Notes under the pieces: generated by a model | The model's input: the letters and a program-made list of their open reading frames with translations, nothing else | Database searches by the model: none | Told to the model about the DNA's origin: nothing | Program-made: the position numbers and the translations under genes | Source: Alistipes sp. | GTDB taxonomy: Bacteria > Bacteroidota > Bacteroidia > Bacteroidales > Rikenellaceae | NCBI GenBank assembly: GCA_022767745.1 | Contig: JALENN010000014.1 | Location: forward strand, 1-64,000 | Reading direction: 5' to 3' | DNA length: 64,000 bases | Shown here: positions 7,547 through 16,580 of the stretch, piece by piece | Layout of the letters: each line of letters begins with the position of its first letter | Position numbering within the stretch: position 1 is the first letter of the stretch

Positions 7547-9211
7547 CTAACCGCGGTGGCACCACTTGCCGCCGCCCAAAAGGATCGAGGCCTGCGACAG
7601 TGCGGCGTCGGTAATAGTGCTGCCCGATAGCATCTTGGCGATCTCGCGCACACGCTGGTCGGCATCAAGGCGCACGATGTTCGTGCGGCTCTGCTCCTTG
7701 TAGACCACAAAGTGGGTGTCTCCCTTCGATGCCACCTGCGGCAGGTGGGTGATATCCACAACCTGCATACGTGCGGCCAAAGTCGATATGATCTCACCCA
7801 TGGCGTCGGCGATACGTCCCGACACGCCCGTATCGATCTCGTCAAAAATGATCGTCGGCAGCTTCGACCGCTCGGCCAGCATCGCCTTCAAAGCCAGCAT
7901 CACGCGCGACGTCTCACCGCCCGAAGCCACCTTCTCGACTGGTTGCAGCGACATGCGCCCGTTTGCCGTGAACATGAAGCGTATGCGGTCGCCGCCCGTA
8001 GGCAGCAGCTCGCCGGCATCCTCCACAACCACCTCGAAACGCGCCTCGGGCATGCCCAGCTTGACCAGCATGGCAGCCACCCCCGACGACACACGCTGCG
8101 ACGCCTCCTCGCGCATGCGGTGTATTGCGGCAGCACGCTCCCCGGCCTCGGCACGCAATGCGGCAATCTTCTCGCGCTGTGCCGCCATGGCCTCGTCGCC
8201 ATGCTGTATGAGGTTCAGCCGCGAGGCAAGGTCCTCGCCCACGGCCATAAGCTCCTCTAGCGTCGTCACACGGTGTTTCTGACACATCGAGTATATCATA
8301 TTGACACGGTCGGTCAAGCGCTGCAGGCGCTCGGGATCGGACTCTATGCGGTCGCTCTCGTCCGCCGCCGTGGCCCCGATATCCTTCAACTCCGACACCA
8401 CCGAGTGCAGGCGTGCGGCCATCTCCTCTCCGCGCGGATAGCTCTCGCCGAGATGCGCCAGCGACGTCTCCGCCGCCGACAGCTGCTCCAGCACACCGAT
8501 CTGGTCGGCATCCAGGGCATTGCGCAGCGATGTCAGGGCCTCGACTATGCGGTCGGCATTCTCCAGCACCGACAGCTCGGCCTCAGCCTCCGCCAGCTCG
8601 CCCTCGCGCAACTGCGCGGCATCGAACTCGGCAACCTGATAGCGCAGCCACTCCTCGTCGCGGCGCATGGCCTCGGCATCGGTCTCCATACGCCTCAGCT
8701 CACGCTCGGCCGCATGAAGGGCCTCGTAACGCCCGGCATACTCCGCCACGGCGTCCGTCGCCCCGGCCAGCGTATCGAGCGCACGCACACGAAACGCCTC
8801 GTCGGCTATAACCTGGTTCTGGTGCTGCGAGTGAATATCGATAAGGTGCACGCCCAGCTCGCGCAACGCCGCCAGCTGTACCGGCACGTCGTTCACAAAG
8901 GCACGGCTCTTGCCCGACGGCGAGATCATGCGGCGGATGACCGTCTGCTCCTCGTACTCCATGTCATTGCGCTCGAACACCTCCTCGAGGCCATAGCCCG
9001 CAACGTCGAACACGCCCTCGATGACACAATTACGCGTCGCGTCGCCCAGCGAGCCGCTGTCGTTCTTGTTGCCGAGCAACAGGCCCAGCGCACCGAGCAG
9101 GATAGACTTACCGGCACCCGTCTCGCCGGTGATGATATTCAAATGTTGATCGAGCTCCATATCGAGGCGCTCGATCAACGCATAGTTTTCGACTGTAAGT
9201 CGTCGCAGCAT
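7547..9211 (-). CDS. recN: DNA repair protein RecN
   Basis: A 554-residue SMC-like ATPase. The N-terminus (MLRRLTVENYALIERL) leads into the Walker A motif GETGAGKS at about residues 33-40. The centre is a long coiled-coil region rich in Glu, Ala and Arg, and the C-terminal head carries the ABC signature VASGGETSRVMLALK and Walker B TIIFDEIDTGVSG. Length matches the family. RecN acts in double-strand break repair. It starts 8 nt after the coaBC stop, in the bamD-rpoZ-coaBC-recN block often seen in Bacteroidetes. Confidence 0.97.
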   Translation of the reverse strand: MLRRLTVENYALIERLDMELDQHLNIITGETGAGKSILLGALGLLLGNKNDSGSLGDATRNCVIEGVFDVAGYGLEEVFERNDMEYEEQTVIRRMISPSGKSRAFVNDVPVQLAALRELGVHLIDIHSQHQNQVIADEAFRVRALDTLAGATDAVAEYAGRYEALHAAERELRRMETDAEAMRRDEEWLRYQVAEFDAAQLREGELAEAEAELSVLENADRIVEALTSLRNALDADQIGVLEQLSAAETSLAHLGESYPRGEEMAARLHSVVSELKDIGATAADESDRIESDPERLQRLTDRVNMIYSMCQKHRVTTLEELMAVGEDLASRLNLIQHGDEAMAAQREKIAALRAEAGERAAAIHRMREEASQRVSSGVAAMLVKLGMPEARFEVVVEDAGELLPTGGDRIRFMFTANGRMSLQPVEKVASGGETSRVMLALKAMLAERSKLPTIIFDEIDTGVSGRIADAMGEIISTLAARMQVVDITHLPQVASKGDTHFVVYKEQSRTNIVRLDADQRVREIAKMLSGSTITDAALSQASILLGGGKWCHRG

Positions 9212-9219
9212 AGTTCGCT

Positions 9220-10410
9220 CTATGAATTAAGCAGTTTCTCCATACGGTCCACAATGCGGGCCGCAACCTCGCGCTTGCTCATCAACGGCAGCTCGACACT
9301 CGACACGGCATCGATGAGCGACACCACGTTGGTATCACACCCGAAGCCGGCGCCCTCGTCGCGCAGCGAGTTGAGAACGATAAAATCGAGATTCTTGCGC
9401 TCCAGTTTCTCGCGGGCATGCGCCGCGCCGTTCTCCGTCTCCAGGGCGAAGCCCACAAGCAGGCGTCCGCCCTTCTCGCGGCCCAGTTCGGCCGCAATAT
9501 CCTTCGTGCGGCGCAGGGGTATCGACATGTCGCCGTCACCCTTCTTTATCTTCTCGTCGGCAACGGTCATGGGCGTATAGTCCGCCACGGCGGCACACAT
9601 GACCGCACCGTCGGCCGAGGCGAAAGCATCCACAGTCGCACGGTACATCTCTTCGGCCGAGACCACGTCGACACGGTCCACGCCCTCGGGCGTCGCCAGC
9701 GTCGTACGGCCGCTCACCAGCGTCACCGCAGCACCGCGTGCGGCCAGCTCGGCAGCCACCGCGTAGCCCATCTTACCCGTCGAATGGTTCGATATGTAAC
9801 GCACCGGGTCTATGGCCTCGATCGTGGCTCCCGCCGTGACAACGAAACGCCGCCCGGCAAGCGTCGCACTGCCCAGCAGCGCATCCACCTCCTTGACGAT
9901 ATGTGCGGGCTCGGCCATACGGCCCTTGCCCACAAGTCCGCTCGCCAGCTCGCCCTGCTCGGGCTCAATGACATGCACGCCGTCGCGCCGCAGCTGCTCG
10001 AGATTGCGCTGCGTGGCCGCATGCGCATACATGTCCAGATCCATGGCCGGGGCTACAGCCACACGGCACTTGGCCGACAGGTAGCTCGTCAGCAGAAGGT
10101 TGTCCGCAACGCCCGTCGCCATCTTGGCCAACGTATTGGCCGTAGCCGGGGCTATGACCATGCAGTCGGCCCACTCGCCCAGCGACACGTGCGAATTCCA
10201 CTCTCCGTTCTCGGGATTGAAGAACTCAACCAGAACGGGATGCTTCGCCAGCGTGGCCATCGTAAGCGGCGTGATAAACTGCTTTGCCAGCGGCGTCATC
10301 ACCACACGCACCTCGGCTTCCGCCGACACAAATAAACGGCAAAGCACAGCCGCCTTGTATGCAGCTATGCTACCCGTAACTCCCAATATGATATGCTTGC
10401 CTTTCAACAT
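9220..10410 (-). CDS. coaBC: Bifunctional phosphopantothenoylcysteine decarboxylase/synthetase
   Basis: A 396-residue CoaBC/Dfp protein. The N-terminal flavoprotein half opens with KHIILGVTGSIAAYKA and contains the VAPAMDLDMY region and the APATANTLAKMA segment of CoaC. The C-terminal half carries the CoaB segments VVTAGATIEAIDPVRYISNHSTGKMG and a late LLVGFALETEN. The pair converts 4'-phosphopantothenate plus cysteine to 4'-phosphopantetheine in CoA synthesis. The ATG at 10410 is chosen; an in-frame TTG five codons upstream would give a slightly longer product. Confidence 0.96.
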   Translation of the reverse strand: MLKGKHIILGVTGSIAAYKAAVLCRLFVSAEAEVRVVMTPLAKQFITPLTMATLAKHPVLVEFFNPENGEWNSHVSLGEWADCMVIAPATANTLAKMATGVADNLLLTSYLSAKCRVAVAPAMDLDMYAHAATQRNLEQLRRDGVHVIEPEQGELASGLVGKGRMAEPAHIVKEVDALLGSATLAGRRFVVTAGATIEAIDPVRYISNHSTGKMGYAVAAELAARGAAVTLVSGRTTLATPEGVDRVDVVSAEEMYRATVDAFASADGAVMCAAVADYTPMTVADEKIKKGDGDMSIPLRRTKDIAAELGREKGGRLLVGFALETENGAAHAREKLERKNLDFIVLNSLRDEGAGFGCDTNVVSLIDAVSSVELPLMSKREVAARIVDRMEKLLNS

Positions 10411-10486
10411 ACGCGGGGAATCCAAATTTTATGATTTCAGACGGCACGCCTGTCCGGCACACCGCACACGACGCTCCTGCGCCGGC

Positions 10487-10813
10487 CTACTTCGACTCCT
10501 TGTCGCCGCCCTCGCGGTAGTAGAGCTCGCCGTCGAGGAACTCCTCGGTAGCGATGATCGCAGGCTTGGGAAGACGCTCATAATAACGCGATATCTCGAT
10601 CTGCTCACGGTTCTCGAAGGTCTCCTCCATCGTGTCCGTCGGCGACGAGAAGTCGGCCAACTTGCGCGTAAGCTCCGCCTTGAGCTCCGTCGAGATCTGA
10701 TTGGCACGACGGGCTATGATGTTGATGCTCTCGTAGATGTTGCCCGTGTCCTTGTCCAGATCGACCAACTTGCGGGTAATCGTGTTGTTGGGAATGTTCT
10801 TCTTGATCTCCAT
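10487..10813 (-). CDS. rpoZ: DNA-directed RNA polymerase omega subunit (Bacteroidetes type)
   Basis: A 108-residue protein with the Bacteroidetes omega/Rpb6-like pattern: TRKLVDLDKDTGNIYESINIIARRANQIS in the first 45 residues, then ENREQIEISRYYERLPKP and EFLDGELYY near the end. Omega stabilises the beta' subunit of RNA polymerase. Its place between bamD and coaBC agrees with the conserved gene order of the phylum. It starts 22 nt after the bamD stop. Confidence 0.9.
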   Translation of the reverse strand: MEIKKNIPNNTITRKLVDLDKDTGNIYESINIIARRANQISTELKAELTRKLADFSSPTDTMEETFENREQIEISRYYERLPKPAIIATEEFLDGELYYREGGDKESK

Positions 10814-10835
10814 CTTATGCGTAATTTTGTCGTTG

Positions 10836-11648
10836 TTATTCTTCTTTGCGGTTCTTCTCTATGAAGCGCTTGGTCTGCTCCTCGACATGCTCCAGATCCT
10901 TCAGGTACTTCGACTCGGGGAACTCCATGATGAACGAGTAGTAAGAGTCCAGCGTCGACATGTAACGGTCCAGCTGCTTCGACTCTACCGAGTTGCTCGC
11001 CAGCTTGTATGACGACATCACAATGTGGTAGAGCAGGTCCTCGCGACGGTGCGAGTCGGGATACTGGCGCAGGGCGTTGCGGAAGGCGATGATGGCCGAG
11101 TTGTAACGCTCAATCTTATAATATGTATAGGCATTGAGGTATGCCTTCTCGTGCATGCGCCACGTAAGGTCGTCGGTCATATCCTTGAACAGCGGGTACT
11201 GCTCGCTCTCGGGATAGTGCGACATGAACTCCGAGATGGCGATAACGGCCTGGCTCGTGGTCGACTGGTCGCGCGTGGGACCCGGGCACATGTTGTAGAG
11301 GCTTATGGCATACATCGCCTCGGCATCCTCCAGGAAGGCGCTGCGGCCGAACTTGTGACGGAAGTCGTCCAGCAACGTCGACGAGGTGAGGAAGTCGTGA
11401 TCCTTGAACTTGCAGCGCGCGATGTAGAAGGCTACCGTATCCTCCTTAAGCGTACCGGCGAAATAGTGCTCGCAGCTCTCCAGCAGCAGCGCCGCCTTGT
11501 TCCACTTCTCGGCATTGTAATACAACATGGCGCGATCGAATATAATATCGGGATCGTCGGTGTTGATTACCTTCTGGATTCCTGAGCATCCGCAGAACAG
11601 TGCCGCCAGGGCGACGATGAGAGCAAGCGTGGTGAAACTTTTTTTCAT
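10836..11648 (-). CDS. bamD: Outer membrane assembly lipoprotein BamD
   Basis: A 270-residue lipoprotein (lipobox LFCGC, Cys21) made of TPR-like helical repeats, for example RAMLYYNAEKWNKAALLLESC, AEAMYAISLYNMCPGPTRDQ and YYKIERYNSAIIAFRNALRQYPDS. The conserved PTRDQ and SRYPESEY-like features fit the BamD family, which works with BamA to insert beta-barrel proteins into the outer membrane. It is the first gene of the bamD-rpoZ-coaBC-recN operon. Confidence 0.92.
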   Translation of the reverse strand: MKKSFTTLALIVALAALFCGCSGIQKVINTDDPDIIFDRAMLYYNAEKWNKAALLLESCEHYFAGTLKEDTVAFYIARCKFKDHDFLTSSTLLDDFRHKFGRSAFLEDAEAMYAISLYNMCPGPTRDQSTTSQAVIAISEFMSHYPESEQYPLFKDMTDDLTWRMHEKAYLNAYTYYKIERYNSAIIAFRNALRQYPDSHRREDLLYHIVMSSYKLASNSVESKQLDRYMSTLDSYYSFIMEFPESKYLKDLEHVEEQTKRFIEKNRKEE

Positions 11649-11685
11649 ACCGAATAGTTTTACAGTATGCAGGGTATTAAGCGTA

Positions 11686-11693
11686 CAAAATTA
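11686..11693 (-). promoter_or_regulatory. -7 promoter element of the bamD operon
   Basis: Read on the minus strand the bases give TAATTTTG, matching TAnnTTTG, 38 nt before the bamD start. The -33 side is AT-rich but has no clean TTTG. Confidence 0.5.
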
Positions 11694-11789
11694 CACATAT
11701 TTTTTGGTTTAACGACATTAAGCCGCCAATTATTATCTTCAGACGTGATAAAATCCCTCTCGCCGGCCGCTTTTCACCTCGCTGCAACA

Positions 11790-11830
11790 CAAAATATTCC
11801 GGCCGCGGGGCTCACACCCTGCGGCCGGAA
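11790..11830 (-). terminator. Terminator of the galactose-cluster operon
   Basis: A 10-bp GC-rich stem (TTCCGGCCGC at 11797-11806 with GCGGCCGGAA at 11821-11830) is followed on the minus strand by an AT-rich run. It lies just downstream of the sialate O-acetylesterase stop and separates this operon from bamD. Confidence 0.75.
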
Positions 11831-11850
11831 CGTGTTTGCCCGGACTGACG

Positions 11851-13281
11851 CTACTTCACGTCGTTCCAGTCGTCCGTACGGAACGGAACGGCCGGAATAC
11901 CGAACATGTTGTGCAGGTTGCACTCGATGTAGTTGCGGAAGGCATAGCGCACGGCCACGGGTTCGGCCACCTCGTCGCTCCACACCGTAACGCTGTTGCC
12001 CGAAATCGATGCCTTGGCCTTGTGGAACACGCGGTCGGCACCCGCAATCTCGAAACCCTTGATCGGCTCGCCGTACCACGGCGTGAGGCCGAGGCCCGCA
12101 CGGCTCATGCGTACGGTCACCTTGCCATCGCGTATCTCGTACGACTCCATGCGTGGGGCACGGGGCTCGAAACCGCTCTGGCCGTAGGTCTGCATGAGAG
12201 CCAGCGCCGCAAGACGCTCACCAACCTCGAACTTCTGTGCCGGGTGTATGCAATACTCGGCGCCGATGTCGGTGGTGCCGGCCATACCGCTGTTGGGTAT
12301 CTTGTTCATGGCGCGAACCTGCGTCTCCACGAACAGGGGATAGGCTATGTCGTTCGAACCGCCATAGACATAGGGCGCGATTTGCGCATAGTAGAACGGC
12401 ATCGAATTGTCCTCGTCACCCCAGTCGCTGCGCCACTGCTCGACCATGCGCGCCATCATCGTATCATAGTGGTCGATGTCGCCAAGGTTGGCCTCGCCCT
12501 GATACCAAAGGAATCCGCGTGCCGTGAAGTTGCGTATGGGCGCGATCATGGCACAATAGAGCTCGCTCGGCTTGATGTCGTGTATCTTGTGCTTCTGCTC
12601 GAACTGCTCCTCCGTAACGCAATCCTTCAGCGCCGAGAGAGGCATCCACGACTCGACGCGCGTACCGCCCCAGTCGGTGGCTATTACACCCACGGGGATA
12701 TTGACCGCACGGGTGAGGTTGTAGGCAAAGAAGTAGGCCGTAGCCGAGAAGTTGGCCACGCTCTCGGGCGAGGCGCACTGCCACTCGCCGCCGGCGCAGT
12801 CCTCCATATCCTTGTCATACGAGCGGCTGCGCTGCACCGTAAACATGCGTATGCGCGAAGCCTCCTCGCCGCCGCGCATGATATACTCCAGAGAGTTCTC
12901 GACGGGCTGGTTGCCGAAGCCCTTGACGGGCATCTCCATATTGCTCTGACCCGAGCATACCCATACGTCGCCGATGAGTATGTTCTCGAGCGTTAAGCTC
13001 TCACCGTCGCTGATGGTTATCGTCTGCGGGTCGAACGATGCGGCCGGCGTCGCGACCTTGACGGCCCAACGTCCCTCGGCGTCGCTGTGCGTCTGTACCT
13101 TGTCGCCGCTCCACGACACCTCGACCGTAACCTTCGCATTGGCATCGGCCTTGCCCCACAGATTCACTTCGCTCTGCTGCTGCAACACCATGTTGCTGCC
13201 CAGGACCTTCGGAAGGACAATCGCCGCCGATGCCCCCCAGCAGAGGCATGCGGCAGCGACCGTCATGATGAGTCGTTTCAT
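11851..13281 (-). CDS. Sialate O-acetylesterase (SASA family)
   Basis: A 476-residue secreted protein with a signal peptide (cleavage near ASAAIV) and the SGNH-type SASA fold. The nucleophile motif CSGQSNMEMPV places the catalytic Ser at residue 113. The late WYQGEAN motif and DIGAEYCIHPAQK supply further conserved residues and the probable catalytic His. The family removes O-acetyl groups from sialic acids so sialidase and lyase can act, although some members deacetylate xylan. It is last in a run of genes for galactose-type glycans, 12 nt after galK, and matches the sialidase at 4654-6276 functionally. Confidence 0.9.
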   Translation of the reverse strand: MKRLIMTVAAACLCWGASAAIVLPKVLGSNMVLQQQSEVNLWGKADANAKVTVEVSWSGDKVQTHSDAEGRWAVKVATPAASFDPQTITISDGESLTLENILIGDVWVCSGQSNMEMPVKGFGNQPVENSLEYIMRGGEEASRIRMFTVQRSRSYDKDMEDCAGGEWQCASPESVANFSATAYFFAYNLTRAVNIPVGVIATDWGGTRVESWMPLSALKDCVTEEQFEQKHKIHDIKPSELYCAMIAPIRNFTARGFLWYQGEANLGDIDHYDTMMARMVEQWRSDWGDEDNSMPFYYAQIAPYVYGGSNDIAYPLFVETQVRAMNKIPNSGMAGTTDIGAEYCIHPAQKFEVGERLAALALMQTYGQSGFEPRAPRMESYEIRDGKVTVRMSRAGLGLTPWYGEPIKGFEIAGADRVFHKAKASISGNSVTVWSDEVAEPVAVRYAFRNYIECNLHNMFGIPAVPFRTDDWNDVK

Positions 13282-13293
13282 AACCCGCTTCGG

Positions 13294-14439
13294 TTAGATG
13301 TCCAACTTACGTGCGCCGTCCGATATAACGACATCGTAAACCTTGGGTTCGTGGCCGTAGGCAGCCGCGAACTTCTCCTTGGCCGTGGCGATGAACGCAT
13401 CGTAGAGACCCTCCTTCACGAGGTTGATCGTGCAGCCGCCGAAGCCGCCGCCCATGATGCGCGAACCGGTAACGCCGCACTCCTTGGCGATGGTGGCCAG
13501 AAGGTCGAGCTCCTCGCACGACACCTCGTAATCCTTCGACATGCCCCAGTGGGTCTCGTACATACGCTCGCCCACCGTCTCCAGGTCACCGCGCTCCAGC
13601 GCATCGCATACGTCGAGCACACGGCGCTCCTCGCCGATCACATAGCGGGCACGCTTGTAGTCCTCCTCCGATATCTGGCCCTTGATGGCGTCGAGCTGCT
13701 CCATCGTGGCACCGCGCAGCGTCTCCTGACCCAGCGCCTTGGCCACGCGCTCGCATGACTCGCGGCGCTTGTTGTAGGGCGATCCCACCAGCTCGTGCTT
13801 AACGACCGAGTCGAGCAGCACAAGACGGTAGCCGAACTTCTCGGGATCAAACGGGAAGTATGCGAACTCCATCGAGCGGCAATCGAGGCGCATCAGGTTG
13901 CCCTTCTTGCCGAATACCGATGCGAACTGGTCCATGATACCGCAGTTCACGCCGCAGTAGTTGTGCTCGGTCGACTGACCGATACGGGCCAACTCGAACT
14001 TGTCGATCTTGTCCTCGTTATAGATGTGGTTCAGTGCAAAGGCGAAGGTCGACTCCAGAGCCGCCGACGACGACATACCCGCTCCGAGGGGCACATCACC
14101 CGAGAAAGCCGTATCGAAGCCCTCTACCTTGCCGCCGCGCTTCTGAATCTCGCGCGCAACGCCGAAGATATAGCATGCCCACGATGCCGCGGGCTTGTCC
14201 TCCTCGCGCAGGCCGAACTCGGCATAGTCCTGCAGGTCGACCGCATAGGCGCGGATCTTGTCCGTACCGTTGGGACGGATCTCGGCTACGATGCCCTTGT
14301 CGATGGCGCCCGGGAATACGAAACCGCCATTGTAGTCAGTATGCTCTCCGATGAGGTTGATACGGCCCGGAGATGCGTAAACGTCGCCCTTGGTTCCAAA
14401 CTTCTCGGCGAACTTCTCTCTTACCAATTCGATGTTCAT
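13294..14439 (-). CDS. galK: Galactokinase
   Basis: A 381-residue GHMP kinase. The galactokinase signature GRINLIGEHTDYNGG is at residues 25-39, the ATP-binding PLGAGMSSSAALE motif is near residue 118, and the C-terminal GGGFGGCTINLV motif is present. It phosphorylates galactose at C1 for the Leloir pathway. It lies directly upstream of the acetylesterase and downstream of the six-hairpin glycosidase and mutarotase genes, so galactose released by this cluster is probably its substrate. No galT or galE is visible in the window. Confidence 0.97.
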   Translation of the reverse strand: MNIELVREKFAEKFGTKGDVYASPGRINLIGEHTDYNGGFVFPGAIDKGIVAEIRPNGTDKIRAYAVDLQDYAEFGLREEDKPAASWACYIFGVAREIQKRGGKVEGFDTAFSGDVPLGAGMSSSAALESTFAFALNHIYNEDKIDKFELARIGQSTEHNYCGVNCGIMDQFASVFGKKGNLMRLDCRSMEFAYFPFDPEKFGYRLVLLDSVVKHELVGSPYNKRRESCERVAKALGQETLRGATMEQLDAIKGQISEEDYKRARYVIGEERRVLDVCDALERGDLETVGERMYETHWGMSKDYEVSCEELDLLATIAKECGVTGSRIMGGGFGGCTINLVKEGLYDAFIATAKEKFAAAYGHEPKVYDVVISDGARKLDI

Positions 14440-14555
14440 AGGTTTTCGTGTTTAGTTATATAAATATACTCTGTTTTTTGTTAATAACGGCTTTTGCAAA
14501 GCCCTATTTTTCATTTCATACCTTTTTATCGGCTCAATCGCGCCGTTAAACAGCT

Positions 14556-16580
14556 TTAAGCCAGCTTCACGTTTATCGTGCGGCCCTGCTTTACGGTGAA
14601 ACGCTGCTCGTAGCGCTTGCCGTCATTGCCATACTGCAATACGGTCACCTGCAATTTCTCGGGCGAGAGGCGCTTTACGAGGATGTCGAAGTCGCTGCCG
14701 AAGGCACGCACGTGGCGCAGGTCGGCATGGTCCCACGTCGAGGGTATCTCGGGCTTGAGGTCGAAGCTGCGCATGCCCGTCGGACGTATTCCGAACATAC
14801 CCTCCGTGATGATACGGCAGTAGAGTCCGCTCTCGGCCGAGAGGTGACGCTGGTTACCCTCGGGCCATGCCTCGATCGGATAGGGAACGTGATCGCCCAG
14901 CAGACGGCGGTTCGAATAGAACGACAGCTGCTCGGTCATGAAGTCGGGATAACCCGCCGCATAGCCGCCACGGAAAGCATAGAGCGTCGAGCGGTCCCAG
15001 AAGGTCTCGCTGCCCTGCGCCGTCAGCAGGCCGTCCGACGTATAGAGGTCCGAATGGAACAGCGCGTCGATCGTACCCTCGGCACGGTCGTAGATTCCCA
15101 CGATCAGCGGCATGCAGATCCACGAACGCAGGATGTCGTTACCCTCATAGTAGCGGTAGGTCTCGTATCCGCACACGGTAGCTCCGAAGTGCGACTCGAC
15201 AGCCGCACGCAGAGCCTTGGCACGGCGGCGGTAGTCGGCCATCTGCGACGAACTCTTGCCCAGTTCGCTACCCAGATATGCAGCCGAAATCAGCGCATCG
15301 TAGTAGAGCGTCGAAGTGCAGAGGTTGGCATCACCCGCAGGGAAGCGGCCCTCCAGCTCGTCGCTGTCCGAAGCCACCACGCCGTCCTCGTTGATCTGAC
15401 GCTTGCAGTACTCAAGACACCACTCGATAAGGGGCCACAGCTCCTCGGCCTCGGCACGGTCGCTGCGCGTGAGCGCATAACGCGACGCACCGTATGCAAT
15501 CATGGCGGCATCGCCGCGGTCGCCCGCTCCGCCCCACGTATCGTCGCCCTCGGCGATGATCGAGCTCGGCACGGGCTTGTACTCGTCGTTCATGTAGCGG
15601 GCGAAGAGACGGTAGGCATGCAGCGCCGACTCGTTACCCACGCCGTATCCGAGGAACGGGAAGAAGGGGTTGACATATTCGGCCTGGTCGTTGGCCCAGA
15701 TGGCGGCATAGTAGCTCTCACCGCCCGGACCGTGCATGTATCCGCTCTTGGTCTTGAAAATGCTCTCCGAGGCGCGTATCTTGGCATAGCGGAACTCGGT
15801 ATCGATAACGTCGTCGGGCGTGTCGAGCACCAGGTTGTCATCCACCGCCGCAAGGAACGCCTCGCGCTCGGCAAACATCTTGTCGGCATCCGCCGTCACG
15901 GGCTGGTCGTCCTTGGCAAGGCCCTCGATCACGAGCGAGAAATTAACGCTCTGACCCGGCTCCAGCGTATAAACGCCGCCGCCGTGCACGCGGCTGACAA
16001 TACGGTACTCACCCTCGACGCCGCGCGCGGGATCGGTCACGATCGTCTGCGACAGCTCGGGCACCTGCAGCGCGAATGCCACCTTGCCCGTGTTGCGGGC
16101 CACATACTTCTCGCACATTGCGGGCTCCTCCATGGCGGGGAATATCACACGCTCCACCTCAAGGCCATAGTCACCCTGGCGGTGCTCCTCCACGACGCGC
16201 ATGGCGCCGTTGAGCTCAACCGAGCGGGCCTTGAAGGTCAGGAAATTGTTGTTGTTGATGCGCAGCTGCGACACCACGTCCAGATTCTGACGCAGCATGA
16301 GGCTGGCGTGCGTGTTGTTGGGGATGGTACGCAGCATGGGGAATACCAGCGAGCGGTCCACGCCGAAGACGCCATTCTTGTCGATATCCCAGTAGAGCAC
16401 CACGGCCATATGCTTGCCGCTCATCTCGACATGGTCGTCATGGGGCATGGTACGGTCGTTGACCTCCATGCGGATGGTCTTGCCGTCGGGCTGTATCGCC
16501 CAACGGTTCTGCGCCACGGCCGACATGCCGAGTGTCACGGCCGCCAGCGCCAGCGCCAAAGTCTTTGCCTTAACTATCAT
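14556..16580 (-). CDS. Secreted six-hairpin glycosidase-like protein
   Basis: A 674-residue protein with a signal peptide (cleavage near AVAQNR), a beta-sandwich N-terminal part to about residue 250, and an alpha/alpha six-hairpin toroid. The toroid contains GDDTWGGAGDRGDAAMIAYG, WPLIEWCLEYCKRQI, FPAGDANLCTSTLYYDALIS and RGGYAAGYPDFMTEQLSFYSNRRLLG. This architecture occurs in several GH families and in Bacteroides annotations as six-hairpin glycosidase; the exact GH family is not assigned here. The start overlaps the galM stop by four bases (ATGA), so the two are translationally coupled. The substrate is probably a galactose-containing glycan, by context only. Confidence 0.7.
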   Translation of the reverse strand: MIVKAKTLALALAAVTLGMSAVAQNRWAIQPDGKTIRMEVNDRTMPHDDHVEMSGKHMAVVLYWDIDKNGVFGVDRSLVFPMLRTIPNNTHASLMLRQNLDVVSQLRINNNNFLTFKARSVELNGAMRVVEEHRQGDYGLEVERVIFPAMEEPAMCEKYVARNTGKVAFALQVPELSQTIVTDPARGVEGEYRIVSRVHGGGVYTLEPGQSVNFSLVIEGLAKDDQPVTADADKMFAEREAFLAAVDDNLVLDTPDDVIDTEFRYAKIRASESIFKTKSGYMHGPGGESYYAAIWANDQAEYVNPFFPFLGYGVGNESALHAYRLFARYMNDEYKPVPSSIIAEGDDTWGGAGDRGDAAMIAYGASRYALTRSDRAEAEELWPLIEWCLEYCKRQINEDGVVASDSDELEGRFPAGDANLCTSTLYYDALISAAYLGSELGKSSSQMADYRRRAKALRAAVESHFGATVCGYETYRYYEGNDILRSWICMPLIVGIYDRAEGTIDALFHSDLYTSDGLLTAQGSETFWDRSTLYAFRGGYAAGYPDFMTEQLSFYSNRRLLGDHVPYPIEAWPEGNQRHLSAESGLYCRIITEGMFGIRPTGMRSFDLKPEIPSTWDHADLRHVRAFGSDFDILVKRLSPEKLQVTVLQYGNDGKRYEQRFTVKQGRTINVKLA

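Noticed and set aside
14489..14503. GGCTTT-TGC-AAAGCC hairpin downstream of the six-hairpin glycosidase gene
   Set aside because: The T run lies on the plus-strand side, where no gene ends. It is too short to call a terminator for the minus-strand operon.
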